From Cristatella mucedo (taxonomy: Eukaryota; Bryozoa; Phylactolaemata; Cristatellidae), in NCBI GenBank assembly GCA_009760855.2, contig WPIO01000117.1:1189841-1253840 (forward strand): a stretch of DNA of 64,000 nucleotides, given 5' to 3'. The first letter of the stretch is position 1, and each line of letters starts with the position of its first letter. The notes below the pieces were generated by a model that saw only the letters and a program-made list of their open reading frames with translations, did not search any database and was not told where the DNA came from. Positions 34,244 through 44,800 of this stretch are shown here, one piece after another. A program made the position numbers and the translations under genes.

Positions 34244-34314
<71 letters not shown>

Positions 34315-34321
34315 ACACACA

Positions 34322-34415
<94 letters not shown>
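34243..34415. repeat. (CA)n microsatellite, about 173 bp
   Basis: CA with two ACAG interruptions near 34308-34322. His/Thr frames (171 and 253 codons) on + and Cys/Val on - span it. The C-terminal halves of those frames have no recognised domain. Confidence 0.97.
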
Positions 34416-34416
<1 letters not shown>

Positions 34417-35695
34417 CCTGGTTTCTCAGGGCAAACGGGGCCAAGAATTCGATTACGGCAATCCAGTTTGGAATCTATCAGTGGGCGGGTGTAGTGTGGG
34501 TGAAACGAAAGACAGATCGGCTGGCGTGGCCCCGGCTGCTGCCACGGACGCTGCCACGGGCAAGGTCAGCGGGTCCATCTTCGGCCCGATCCTTGCCATG
34601 TTTCTCGTCTACCAGTACGCGAGCTTGCTCTCCGACCGTTGAGCGGTCGAAGCGATTCTCTCCGAGAGAGAGAGTCGCTTCGCAGCTTTCCGCTCATTGG
34701 ACGACTACGACGCCTCGTCGGCGAACTCGCCGACGAGCAGCTTTCGCACGGCTGCTGCTCTGCGCCACATCATTCTGCTGCCACTGCTGCCACGGCTGCT
34801 CGATAGTTCGCACACGTGCTCACGAGGCGCCTTCGCGTAATTTGCCGAGCTCGACGGCTGGCACGTTCGCACAAGCGCCCGGACGCAGTCTTCGCATCGC
34901 CATGCCCGTGTGAAGGCTCGCTGCTAAGCTAGGGCCATGCGTCGTGAGTCTAGCCGGATGTGTGGGGCTGCAGCTTAGTTCTGGCGTCAGGCCGAAGACG
35001 ATTTCTGCAGTAATTCTTCTCCATCACGATCCCGGACTCGACTTACTGCACGGCCCCACACATTGTGGCCACTGTTGGCTGCGTCTGTCGCGAAGTCATT
35101 ACACTTGGGACGTTACGTAAAGAAAACAGGTTAAGGGACATTTCGCGAGGAGATAATAAAACGCCAGTTGAAGATTTCAGCTTTTTTACTTCTGGACCGA
35201 AGCGAAGCTCTGCCCAGTTCCACGCTGGCTTCGGGGCTCTTCAAGCCTGCTCACAGTCTGCCCCCATCATTCTGCTACTTTTGTCATCATTCGCCGGACA
35301 GTACTAATAGTCGATGCCCACTCAATCCAGCAACCTCTCTCAAAACAAATAACAAGGGCGAATTGCCCAACAGCCAACCCTGCGGGCTTATCTATAACTG
35401 ACCTATCCCAGAAAGTGCAAAATTTAGATCCTCAGCAAGTACCGTTTTTGCGAAGCTTAGCTAATAGGCAGCTGCAGCTAAAGGTGAAGGCCGTGGGAAA
35501 GTTTAAAATAGAAATCCGTGCTTTCAGCATTCTGCCACATGGTCACTTATACAGTCCGTGATCCTCATTATGACAGGAATTTCGCGGACTTATTAGCAAA
35601 CTCGGAGGACAGAACCTGAGTGCAAAGCATCTCAAGCACATCATACTACTGACGACTGAACGCATCGATTTGATTCGAAATGGACTTGGCGCTTG
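34416..35695. other. unassigned interval with two small hairpins
   Basis: Hairpin 1 at 34649-34681: arms GAAGCGATTCTCTC and GAGAGAGTCGCTTC, loop of 5. Hairpin 2 at 34714-34737: arms CTCGTCGGCGA and TCGCCGACGAG, loop of 2. No gene recognised in the remainder. Confidence 0.5.
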
Positions 35696-35699
35696 GCCT

Positions 35700-35830
35700 T
35701 AATAATAATAATAATAATAATAATTCACTTGATAAAGCGCCCTCAGATAACTCAATCTCTCTCTAGGCGCTTTACATTTGCTGTAAAGTGAAATGCAATT
35801 GAATGGTAAGTAAAATCATGCTTGCCTTCT
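35700..35830 (-). mobile_element. L2-A LINE 3' end, well preserved
   Basis: (AAT)n of about 8 units, TTCACTTGATAAAGCGCCC, CTCTCTCTAGGCGCTTTACA, then GAAATGCAATTGAATGGTAA. It matches the 11.6-kb copy almost base for base. Confidence 0.88.
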
Positions 35831-36800
35831 TGCTATTCACACTCGGACACGTCAAAGATTGTGCCTCAAGATCGGCGAGATTCCTTTGATGGCACCCAGA
35901 GAGTTTAACACCGGAAGCAGAAGCAGCAGCAGCAGCAGCTTCAGAGCAGGCCAAGCTAGGAAAACAATGACGTTTGGTCATTAGGAAGCCCATGTCGCGA
36001 ACCACGAAAACAAGAAATGCGTGGCGCCCTTCTAACTGGCGTAGCGCAGCAGCTGTTGGTCCAAACGGGCGCTGTAACTTGGAGTCTCATTTACCTCCTC
36101 CCGGCTCTTTCGAGTTCCCCCGTTACTTCCGCAGCAGCTCCAATGGCTAATGTTTCGGCCTTCAGCGGATGCTGGCTTTCGGCTGCCTCTCGGGGAGTGC
36201 AGCGGCAATAACAGGGGCGAGCAGCGGCTCGGAAATCGGCAAAGGCCTGGCGCAGGTGATGCTCAATGCGGCTGCCTGCTCCGAAACCTGCTGTGCACTG
36301 TGAAAAGGGAACTGGGATCGGTTGCTGGCGAATACTAGCAGGAAGCCACCAATCATCTCGCCTGCATCGGCTGTCGTGGGGCACTGCCATCGCAGCGACG
36401 ACGGAGACCGATGTAAAAGGCCGCTTTGAGCATCGATTGCATCGACGATGGACGGCGAGGGCTGTGAGTGCAGCTGTGGCAGTGAAGAGGCAGCAGCAGG
36501 CAGCTGCTTAATCTACCCACAATGCCTCCTTCGGTGGCTGCCAACTCATCGGCACGCACTGTTAGTAATGGAGAAAACACGTGCGAGCGGCTCAGCCTCC
36601 CACGGACGTCAGCCAACAACCGCCCACATTGGCCGTCGCCTGGCAAAGTGATCTCAATCGTAGCGTCGCCGCAGGGAGAGTGTTAGTGGTGGCCAGTAGT
36701 AACCATTCGTCATCCGAGAAAAATGCCTACTTCACATATTGCTCCAGCATTCAGACTGAATTGTAGAGGTGACATCAAAGCAGCTGATCTATTGACAGAT
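35831..36800. other. unassigned interval
   Basis: Includes an AGCAGCAGCAGCAGC run near 35922. Frames of 60-100 codons on both strands without motifs. Confidence 0.4.
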
Positions 36801-36804
36801 CAAC

Positions 36805-37140
36805 AGTAATAATAATAATAATGATGAATTCGTATAGCCCCTTCCGAGATCTCAATTTCTTTTTAGGCACTTCTCATATGCTACTAAGTAAGCATAGTCA
36901 AATGGCTAGTGGCAACATGCACAATGTCAGCAAACGTAACATGGTTAGAGGCGACAGCACAGTGTCGACGTATTTGGTAGTATGCACAGTGTTGGCACGC
37001 TTCAGCGCACAAAGAAGACGAATCATAAGGATCAACTAAATGCTGTGATAAGCAGGTGCGTGTGTAGTTTTTCTTGATATTGTCGAGTCGGGGGATATTG
37101 TGACGTCAGTCGGGAGCAAGCACTTTCAAGTGCAGTACTT
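36805..37140 (-). mobile_element. L2-A LINE copy, diverged
   Basis: (AAT)n, GCCCCTTCCGAGATCTCAAT, TTTTTAGGCACTTCTCAT, then GCAACATGCACAATGTCAGC and TCGGGGGATATTGTGACGTC in the order of the 26-kb copy. No open frame remains. Confidence 0.78.
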
Positions 37141-38026
37141 TGAAGAGTGAGCAAAGGGCAACGCGCTGGATGCCCTTTGCGAAAAGTAAGCGCTGAGCTC
37201 GCAAGGCAGACGCATCGTCGGCGTATCCTTAGCGACGCATTAACTCCGGCGACACTTGTGGCGCAGCGTTCGGTGCGGCAGTTTTATGTTATCTATGGCA
37301 CTGTTTATTCAAAAAGACCTGTCAGGCGGACGGCGCTCGCCGCCCCTTCGGCGCCATCTTGTCGGCGAGCGGGCGAGCGAGTGCTAGAGACTGCTCGCGA
37401 CGTCGGCTGTCGCGGCGGCACAGCGGCCAGCCTATCCGGTCGTCGCAGAAGGACGGCACTTGGCTTACAAATGAATCAGCATCTAGCCGCTCGCCAGGCA
37501 GGGCGGGAGCCTACACTTCCGCCCGTCTGGCGAGTTTACGAACTTGTCGAGGTCAGCGCGGACAAGTCGGACTGAAGTCGCCGTTTGACTGACGAAGCTT
37601 GCGAAGACCTTTCTCCGAATGCGACCGAGGTCAAAAACTCGTTGCGTCAGTCGACGAGCAGAGTGGCGTGCAGCTATAGTAGGGCTCCGAGGCAGTCTTG
37701 GCCAAAACGACGGGCGCGGCCCAGCTCGGCCACGGCACCCCGGCCTCCGCATGTCGCTTCGGTCGGGCAGAGGCGGGCAGAGACGCCGGTAGCGTCTTCT
37801 CGCTCGACCGCCGCTCGACCGCATCTGTCACCGGTCTCCAGCGAGCTTGGTTGCGCGAGGTGCGGGCGCGAATAATTAATTGCGCGTGTCGGAGCCCGAA
37901 GATTTCGCGCACCCGCTGCGTGAAGCGAGGCGCACCCGACGGGTCCGCGCCGCCGCCTCGGCGCTCAACCGGTCCAGAGAGGGCGGACGTGCGTAGGCAG
38001 TAAAGGAGAGCGAGAGCAACGGGAAC
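37141..38026. other. GC-rich unassigned interval
   Basis: CG-rich from about 37190 to 38000, resembling the 27.4-28.4 kb island. Overlapping Arg/Ser-rich frames up to 142 codons (37147-37575 +) have no motif. A promoter-type CpG region is possible. Confidence 0.35.
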
Positions 38027-38365
38027 GTGGCGAAAACTGAGCAGCCTGAAGCGGAGGAAGAAGCAAAGGTCGTGGCAAGGTCGTCCAACCGCAGGCTACT
38101 TTCTACGGTGCTACGAAGTGCTATTTCAGGCCTCGGCAACACCACGTGGCCACTACGGCGACGCGCAGAGCCACCGCGGAGGCTTCTATGTCGCCGCTCT
38201 TTAGTGCACGACCGTCGCGCCACGCAGAGAGCTTCAAGTGAAGCTACTATTCGTCGCTGCTTAGCTCAAGACTATAGCGCCACACGGAGAGCTACAACTG
38301 AAGCTGCTATTAATTGCTGCTCAGTTCAAGACAATGGCGCCGCACAGAGCTACGACAGAGGCTAG
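38027..38365 (+). CDS. doubtful ORF with degenerate 20-residue repeats
   Basis: 112 codons starting MAKTEQPEAEEEAKVVARSS, with the second half made of three 20-residue units: ATQRASSEATIRRCLAQDYS, ATRRATTEAAINCCSVQDNG and a partial unit. They map to 60-bp DNA units. Units differ at many positions but keep frame and length. No family recognised. It may be a decayed minisatellite that happens to be open; the frame-preserving length argues only weakly for coding. Confidence 0.25.
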   Translation: MAKTEQPEAEEEAKVVARSSNRRLLSTVLRSAISGLGNTTWPLRRRAEPPRRLLCRRSLVHDRRATQRASSEATIRRCLAQDYSATRRATTEAAINCCSVQDNGAAQSYDRG

Positions 38366-38400
38366 TACTGTTCGTTGCTACTTATTGTACGACGGACGGA
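38161..38400. repeat. four degenerate 60-bp tandem units
   Basis: Units at 38161, 38221, 38281 and 38341, sharing CGCAGAGAGCT-like starts, GAAGCTRCTATT-like centres and CTCAAGACTAT-like ends. The first and last are the most diverged. Length is conserved despite roughly 25-40% differences. Confidence 0.88.
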
Positions 38401-38401
38401 G

Positions 38402-38945
38402 TGATGATAATAAATTGCTCCAAGAGAACGCAATCTCTTTCTAAACACTTCAAGCATGCTGGCGAGGAGGCCTGATTAGTGTTCCCTGATCGGTGAGACC
38501 GTATACAATTTCAGGACGCACGAGCACATAGAGGACAATTGACACGCATGGAGCAAATAGTGAGGAGCAGGTAGATTTTTAGCGTCGTTTTAAATGTAGT
38601 CGCATTATGGAATGTCATGATGACAGTAAAGGTTAGCTGATTTATCTACCTCATTTGTATAGCGGTAGAAGAGCCTTGCAAGTTACCACCGCCACTTGCA
38701 GTTGGCAATAAACAACAGAGGATCGCCCAATGCAGGATTCGAACCCACGATCTCGGTCGCAAAGAGCGAGCTCCTTACCTCTTGGGGTATCGCTGCTCTT
38801 AGTCGGTAATAACGTCCCGGCTAACAGTGCATAAGAACTAAAGGCAGAGCCTACGAAGGATTTGAAGTTGGTTAGGGACACATGTGAAATACGAGAGTCG
38901 GAGATAGCAGGCGGTGCGCCGGGAGAAGCAGGAGGAAAAGTCAAG
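38402..38945 (-). mobile_element. L2-A LINE copy split by a SINE-B insertion
   Basis: Left part 38402-38630 has ATAATAAATTGCTCCAAGAG, TTCTAAACACTTCA and AGCGTCGTTTTAAATGTAGT. Right part 38806-38945 resumes with GTGCATAAGAACTAAAGGC and AAGGATTTGAAGTTGG, the next block in the 26-kb copy. The SINE-B between them must therefore be younger than this LINE copy. Confidence 0.82.
38631..38805 (-). mobile_element. SINE-B copy nested in L2-A
   Basis: In reverse: AAGAGGTAAGGAGCTCGCTC (A-box region), GATCGTGGGTTCGAATCC (B box), GATCCTCTGTTGTTTATTGC (small insertion) and GAGGTAGATAAATCAGC (end). Confidence 0.87.
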
Positions 38946-39910
38946 GTTCAGATAGGTAAGCCCGTGCGATGGAAGGTAAGAGGACGCGAGGACGCACAGG
39001 TCATACTAATGTAGAACTTTGGTATCGATGCGCTTTTTGGCCGGGAGCCGGTACCGAGTGCATTAGTAAAAGAAGTTGTACAATGGGGCAGTTGCGACAG
39101 TCGCAGCCGACAAGCCCGGGTACCGTCCGCGTGAGCTCGGTTGCATAGCTGTGTTACTCTCGCCTAAGCTCGTAATGACTATTGCAGCAGCGCGCGGCCC
39201 AATAAAGTCAGAGTTGACTCTTAGCGGAGCACAAGGTCCAGTCTTGCGTTTCGCTCAAAATTTGCGGGAGCATTGCCGCAGTTTTAAAAATAGATATAGC
39301 GTTTTACAATTTTTAAAACGATCAAAATTTTAGGTGAGATATTGCCTTCTTCCAGGACGATCCCCTCTGTAACTCATCGCCCCTGCTATTGATCCGGAAT
39401 GTTCTCCGGCTCATCGGCAAGCTAGGATTGAACCTGGATGTCGCACGCCTCGTCATCTTCTTCGTCCTTCTCGTCCCTCTCCCGCGTCCTCGGCATCCTT
39501 CCCGCGTCCTCAGCATCCTTCCCGCGTCCTCGTCTTCCTGCTGCCGCTGCTTCTCCAGGACATTTTCGCATCCGGCGGAGCCAGTGGCAGGCAAAAAGTT
39601 GGTGCGCGCGAACGTGCGAACGTTCTAGGAAGGAACCCGGTCGAGCTGAGCAGAGTTAAACGCGATGGCGACTCGCATCTTGCGTTTTCCGCATTTGCCG
39701 GCACTACGGCAGCAATTAACTAAAATAAATTCAAAAAACTAAACTACCCTGGGAATCTGGGCATAATTTAAAAGAAATTTTAAATTGCCTATTCTAAAAA
39801 TAAAAATCCATGCACCATCCGTCCTCGTTTCAACGGGAATTTTCTTAGAATTTTTTTCCGGTTCCCTCCCGCCTAATTGTTTCGGGGAAGCGGGCATTCG
39901 CCGTAGCGTT
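38946..39910. other. unassigned interval with a 20-bp repeat
   Basis: 39481-39537 holds three 20-bp units CCCGCGTCCTCGGCATCCTT, with changes in the later ones. Otherwise nothing recognised; 39720-39890 is AT-rich. Confidence 0.5.
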
Positions 39911-39913
39911 TCG

Positions 39914-39995
39914 CTAATAATAATAATAATACATTTTATAGCCTACTCAGAGAACTGAATCACTTTCTAGGCAATTTGCAGATGCTGTATAGATT
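39914..39995 (-). mobile_element. L2-A LINE 3' tail fragment
   Basis: (AAT)n, TTTTATAGCCTACTCAGAG and CACTTTCTAGGCAATTTGCA. It directly abuts the L2-B copy at 40.0 kb. Confidence 0.75.
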
Positions 39996-39999
39996 ATGA

Positions 40000-40950
40000 C
40001 CCATGGAATAGAACAGCACTTTTATGCTGACTACACTCAGCTGTATTTGTCACTCAAACCTGCACTGCTGCTCACAGAACACGTTAAGTGTGGATTAGAA
40101 GGCTTTGGTCTTCTAATAGGTTATGATGTTGTGCGACCGTCACCGCGTGCTCGAAATTTAGGTGTCGCTTTCTACAGCTATCTAAATTTTAAAAGCTTCA
40201 TTCAGAAGACTGCTTCTACAGCTAGCCATCACGTCCAATCCCTATTTAAGATAAGAAGCTGTCTTCCGCGGTGGCTTGCCAAAAATTTAACTAGCTCCTT
40301 AGTTATGTTTCGGCTTGATTATTGTAATTCCTTTTTGGCTGAGCTACCAGAAAAAGCAACTAGGGCCACTGCAGCTGGCTTAGAATACGGCTGCAAGGCT
40401 AGTTTACAAATCCAAGAGATTTGACAAGCGTCCACTTTGCAAATAGAGCTAGGATGGCTGCTGGTTGATCAACGGATACAGAGCAAAGTTCTTACGCTGA
40501 CTGCTGACTCACAAGGCCTGCCAGCGCGGCTTGGCTCCTCCATACCTAGGTGAACTGCTGCACCAGTTTCAGCCTCCTCTTACTCTCACGTCCTGTATGG
40601 ACAATAAATTAGCTGTTCCGTTCCTCCGCTTAAAGACCGTTGGCGACAGAAGCTTTAGCTCTGCAGGTCGTAGACTGTGGAACTCGCTTCCACAGTTCTT
40701 ACGCAATGACAACTACTCTCCTGCTGCCAACTATGGCACATCCTTTCCAGCCGTCCTAAGCGGCTACTTCCAAGTAACTCACTACCTCAGCTACTCTTCC
40801 GACCCTGCTATGCTTCCCACTTTCTATTTGTTGCGTTAGACAAAGTCTGTTGGCTACCGAATGCGTACCAAAAGCCGCTTAGGCTGTGAGTTCGCAGTAA
40901 AAAACTCTCCTGCGGGACCCCTACGTAGTCTTTGTGGCTTTTTGGAGTTA
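40000..40950 (+). pseudogene. L2-B LINE ORF2, decayed, with changed YADD box
   Basis: 39996-40424 reads HFYADYTQLYLSLKP, which is the RT motif C region; the catalytic YADD is YADY here, so it is inactive. About 40 residues between this and GLLIGYDVVRPSPRARNLGV are missing compared with the 15-kb copy. After a frame change, 40531-40839 continues with APPYLGELLHQFQPPLTL and VGDRSFSSAGRRLWNSLPQF. The 3' UTR ends GGAGTTACAGACAGAGATAG, without the ACATT array. Clearly the same family as 15.0 kb, extending slightly further 5'. Confidence 0.87.
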
Positions 40951-40959
40951 CAGACAGAG

Positions 40960-41100
40960 ATAGAAGTCGATTCGCTGCTTGATTGGGAGCCAGTGCAGGT
41001 CTGCGAGAGCAAGGTGTGATGTTGCAATTGCGATGCTCACGACAGATGAGCTTAGCTGCAGACTTTCGCACCAACTGTAAGCGGCTGATTGCCGTCGGTA
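40960..41100 (-). pseudogene. L2-A-type ORF2 scrap
   Basis: Minus-strand frame within 40808-41074 reads VRKSAAKLICREHRNCNITP, the block equivalent to VQNSAARLICRERRSCHNIP at 50.25 kb. Confidence 0.75.
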
Positions 41101-41372
41101 CATATGAGCCCCACGGCTACCATCTTACCGCGTGACGGTCGAAATGGGCGTTTTAAGATGCATGTTGCACTATTTCGTCTACATCCTTATCGAATTAGCG
41201 ATTACGGTCGCTGTAGCACTTGATTTTAACGAATCCTGGCGGTTGTTTCGTGCCGGCGCACGCGAGCGCGCGCCGAACCGATCGATAGCTGCTCGCTATC
41301 GGCCGGATTTTACCGGTTCCTCGTTCGGCAGTTTAAATGACTCGCTCTAACCGGAGCAGGTCTAAAATAAAT
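41101..41372. other. short unassigned interval
   Basis: A 72-codon frame at 41132-41350 (+) starts with a hydrophobic stretch (CMLHYFVYILIELAITVAVA) and has no recognised family. Confidence 0.3.
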
Positions 41373-41374
41373 AA

Positions 41375-41460
41375 ATACTAATACTAATAATAATGTACTT
41401 GATAAAACGCCCTCAGAGAACTCAATCTCTTCCTAGGCGCTTTACATTTGCTGCAAAGGG
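41375..41460 (-). mobile_element. L2-A LINE 3' tail fragment
   Basis: ATACTAATAATAATG, CTTGATAAAACGCCCTCAGA and CTTCCTAGGCGCTTTACAT. A SINE-B follows immediately. Confidence 0.84.
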
Positions 41461-41462
41461 AA

Positions 41463-41640
41463 TAGTAGCTGATTTAACAGCCTTTTTTGTATAGCAACAG
41501 AACAGCCTCTACGGCGATCACCACCGCTTGCAGTGGCGATAAAGGATCGCCCACCGCAAGATTCGAACCCACGCCCTCGGGGCCGAGGTCGTGAAAAGCA
41601 ACCGCCTTACCTAGTGAGCCATTACGGTTACCGAGAGTCG
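41463..41640 (-). mobile_element. SINE-B copy, well preserved
   Basis: In reverse: ATGGCTCACTAGGTAAGGCG, GGGCGTGGGTTCGAATC, GCGATCCTTTATCGCCACTG, and an end in AGGCTGTTAAATCAGCTA. It resembles the 29.2- and 42.9-kb copies closely. Confidence 0.91.
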
Positions 41641-42040
41641 TATCGTGGCGAGGCTAGCGCCGCATACTTCCGGCACACGCCGAACCGTGCGGTGGCGGCG
41701 GCGCGGAGGCGTCTGCAGCGGCGGTGGGCGAGGCTGCGGCTGCGGCTGCTTTGGGTGAGGCGGTTTCGGCGGCTGGGGTCTCGGTTAGTCAGGCCGAGCG
41801 AGAGGCGATTCGCGAGTCGCTGTAGCGGCGCCTTGTCAGCGTAGCGGTGCCTTCGCAGCGCTCCACTCCGAATAGCTAGTGACCAATAGCTGGCAGCTGG
41901 AGAGCGGCATTTGCATTTGCTGCGCTTCGCTTCTCGCGTAGCCTCGACTCGAGCGAGACGCATTCCGTATTAGAAAGAAGGTCACGTGGTCTTGGCGTCG
42001 TCGCCCGCTTCGAAAAGACGCTGCGTAACAGCGATGGGCT
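41641..42040. other. GC-rich unassigned interval
   Basis: CG-rich with GCGGCGGTGGGCGAGGCTGC-type sequence; no gene recognised. Confidence 0.4.
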
Positions 42041-42044
42041 TAAT

Positions 42045-42192
42045 ATAATATAATATATAATTCATTTATATAGCGCCCCAAGAGAACTTTATCTCTATTC
42101 AGGCGTTTCACATACGCCTCGGGGCTCGAGCCCACAACCTCAGTCAGAAATTGGTCGGGGCGAGCACCTTAACCGCCAGACCAAACCGGCCT
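42045..42192 (-). mobile_element. SINE-A copy
   Basis: In reverse: CCGGTTTGGTCTGGCGGTTA (A box), GTTGTGGGCTCGAGCCCC (B box), GAAACGCCTGAATAGAG and GGGGCGCTATATAAATGAAT, then TATATTATAT. Confidence 0.88.
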
Positions 42193-42805
42193 ACTTTGAG
42201 GCCGGCCGCCTATCACCCGCCCACGCCCACTCCGTGCCAAAAGGTTTGGGGGAGACAGGCCGCGAATTCCGCAGTCGGGGGAGCCCGATTGTGGCGCCTG
42301 AGCAGGCGCAGCTTGGGTTCTCATGGCTGCCGCTTCAAAGTCGGGCCGAGTCGGTTGACGCGAACGCGACCTGTGCGTGTCAACACCTGCCGTTACTCAG
42401 GGTTTGACCTAAGCAAACGAGCGCGCGTTCGCCCGCGAGCACAATGGTCGTCAGGCGTAGACGGAGCTTCTGACACAGCGAGACACGCACTCGCTTCAAT
42501 GGCGCCCGCCGTCATTATTCGTCTTTAAGACAATCGCCTCAATTCTGGCTGCGGTCTTTTTTTATTGCTGCCTGCCGAAGGCTGATCGCGGCTTAGCGCG
42601 ACTTCACGACATCCTGATCGGTCAGGCGTCGCGGATAGAGATCGTGGCCACGAGGTACGGCGTCTATAGGCAAAGCTGGAGCTCGTGTCGGCATTCGCAT
42701 GAGAGCGGATTACTGGACCGAGCCTCACTGCAGGGCATCGCATGGCGAAGCCCAACCCCGAGACCGCCGCCGTGGCAGATGCCAACGTACGGTGCAGAGT
42801 CGACA
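42193..42805. other. unassigned interval
   Basis: Nothing recognised; moderately GC-rich. Confidence 0.4.
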
Positions 42806-42807
42806 TC

Positions 42808-42893
42808 AAAGTGACGGTACATGTGTACAAAGTGACGGTACTTGTGCTAAGTGATGGCATATGTGTGCAAAAAGTGAGGGTACATGTACACAA
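42808..42893. repeat. four imperfect 21-bp units
   Basis: AAAGTGACGGTACATGTGTAC followed by three variants of 20-22 bp. It lies against the 3' end of the next SINE-B. Confidence 0.88.
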
Positions 42894-42899
42894 ACAAAT

Positions 42900-43083
42900 A
42901 AATAAATAGTAGCTGATTAAACAACCTCTTTTTGTATAGCGACAGAAGAGCCTTGACGGCTATCACCACCGCTTGCAGTGGCGATAAAGGATCGCCCACA
43001 ACCGGATTCTAACTCACGATTTCGGGATAGAGGTCGTGAAAAGCAACCGCCTTACCTAGTGAGCCATTATGGCTCACCTAAAT
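42900..43083 (-). mobile_element. SINE-B copy, well preserved
   Basis: In reverse: ATGGCTCACTAGGTAAGGCG, an altered B box (GTGAGTTAGAATCC), GCGATCCTTTATCGCCACTG, AAGCGGTGGTGATAGCCGTC, GTTTAATCAGCTAC and a (TATT)n-type tail. Confidence 0.9.
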
Positions 43084-43895
43084 CGCGTCAAGTAATTGCT
43101 CCCCAACCCTGGCTACCTGCGAAGTGCTCTGCCGCGGATCTGCCATCCCGGATTGGCAAGCCCCGGATCTGCCCCGGATCTGCTCAGCTTGATGTTCTCA
43201 TCTCGGCTCGGCTCTCTGCCGACGCCATTTCTGCCGTCCACTTCCGCCATTTACATGCTTTGGGCAGAATATGATGGAAGTTCCGCAAGTAACGATTTGC
43301 CTCTCTTTGAATTTCCGTTTTTCGCGTTCACACCTTCAAGACTTGAAACCTTCCGTCGGTGGTACAGGGTTATTCTCGTCCAACGTCGATCAATCCGTAC
43401 GTACGTCGCAAAAAAGAATCGAGCGCAGAAGGCATCAAGCCTACATGCGTGCGCTAGGTCGACGAACGTCCGCTGTGAGCTTTGACAGCGTTGACCCTCA
43501 CGGCTTCGCCAGAGCGACCTGTCATCGGCAGCGGCGCGACAGTCGCCTAGTGGCATTAGTGCAAGTCGCGGCGGCCTGCTGGCTCGTCAAATGCGATCGG
43601 ACACCGGGCGACCACGCTGGGCTCGAAAGCAATGTCTGCCAGTCGCTTAACGAACGTGGCTAGGCTGAGGTTTACCAACTGCAATTGTACCTGAAAGGCG
43701 GCCGTGAATCTGGATCAACATGTCTTTGGCTGCGGTCGCGGTCGCGACTTAAGACCGACGCCTGACCGCCTGATGTCACCTGACGCCGGCTGGATAAGCG
43801 TGAATAATAACGCTTTGTTACAAAAGCGCTGCGGAGGCATTTGTTGATTCCGCGTGAATTTTCCTTCGTCTGCTTACGTGCGCCGACGCGTGTGC
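43084..43895. other. unassigned interval
   Basis: Frames of 129 and 130 codons (43096-43485 and 43271-43663, +) overlap a 101-codon minus frame. No motif recognised. CCCGGATCTGCC words are repeated near 43130-43185. Confidence 0.35.
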
Positions 43896-43899
43896 TTGT

Positions 43900-44060
43900 C
43901 AGGTTCGCGCTCATGCGTGCTGTCACCGTGCATGCTATCGCTAGCTGATAGATATGCCTCTATTCCCGCGTATGTCATATGCCTTGAGCGAGAGATTTTA
44001 TTCTCTTGGGGCTCAATCAATGTTACTATTAACATTATTATCGTTATTATTACATCGTTG
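43900..44060 (+). mobile_element. L2-A LINE 3' end, diverged
   Basis: GTGCTGTCACCGTGCATGCT, then a degraded hairpin region (GCGAGAGATTTTATTCTCTT) and TTATTATCGTTATTATTA. Confidence 0.65.
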
Positions 44061-44390
44061 CACACGCAACGTCGCTATTCCTTAACCAAGGTCGCTCACC
44101 GCCGCCGGCAGCGCTGGGGCGACCATTCACCTACCAGTGCCTAAGAGCTCTCATACTTGTATGCCTACCTGTGCCTACTTGTTCACCAAATTGTTCATCG
44201 ATATCTGTGCCCAACTGTTTACCTGCCTGTACGCACGGTTGCTTTCGTACGGCCGAGTGAGTGCCGAACGCGGAAGTCGAACGGAACGCCGCGCCGTGCC
44301 GCGGCCGACGCGCTGGTTCCGAGATCGAGGCTCCCCGTCGATCAGCAACTCGATGGTTGGCTCAACGTGAATGCTCAGTTTCAAGTCCCT
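44061..44390. other. unassigned interval
   Basis: Repeated CTACCTGTGCC-like words at 44160-44230; no gene. Confidence 0.35.
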
Positions 44391-44394
44391 TCAT

Positions 44395-44800
44395 TGTCTT
44401 GACAAAACCGACCTATCGGAACTGCATCCCGCTAGGCGACGTAGCGGTGGCTCGTCTGACGCAAGTCTCTCAAGCTGTGGCTTTTAAGCAACATCACATC
44501 CCCTTTGGAGAGCGTGTCTTTTGTTCGTAAGCTATTGATATCCAGAGTTCACTTCCGACCGACGTCACGACAAGCCCAGGACTTGAAGTCATCCAAAAAG
44601 AAGGCGCAACCCACGTTTTTCTCACTTCATTTCCATGTTCCGTGTGAATATTTCTTTGCGTGCTGGTTGGTACTTGCTGACGTTGAGCATGCTATCCTCA
44701 CTACTTACCCATTGAAATGCTTCCATTCCAGCACATGTAAAGATCCTAGGTGGAGATTTCCTTCTCTTGGGCTCTCTCTATATTTCTTATAATTAAGGCT
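44395..44800 (+). pseudogene. L2-A ORF2 C-terminus and tail, heavily decayed
   Basis: Shifting frames give YRNCIP/YLSELHP-like and [10 protein letters not shown]-like words, then TTTTTCTCACTTCATTTCCA in place of the TFKEELKTHLFLTAF block. The tail ATGTAAAGATCCTAGGTGG ends at about 44795. Assigned mainly by order of blocks. Confidence 0.55.

Noticed and set aside
34127-34913. Frames of 171 and 253 codons through the CA array
   Set aside because: The N-terminal halves are His/Thr repeat translation and the remainder has no recognised domain; two overlapping registers are open at once.
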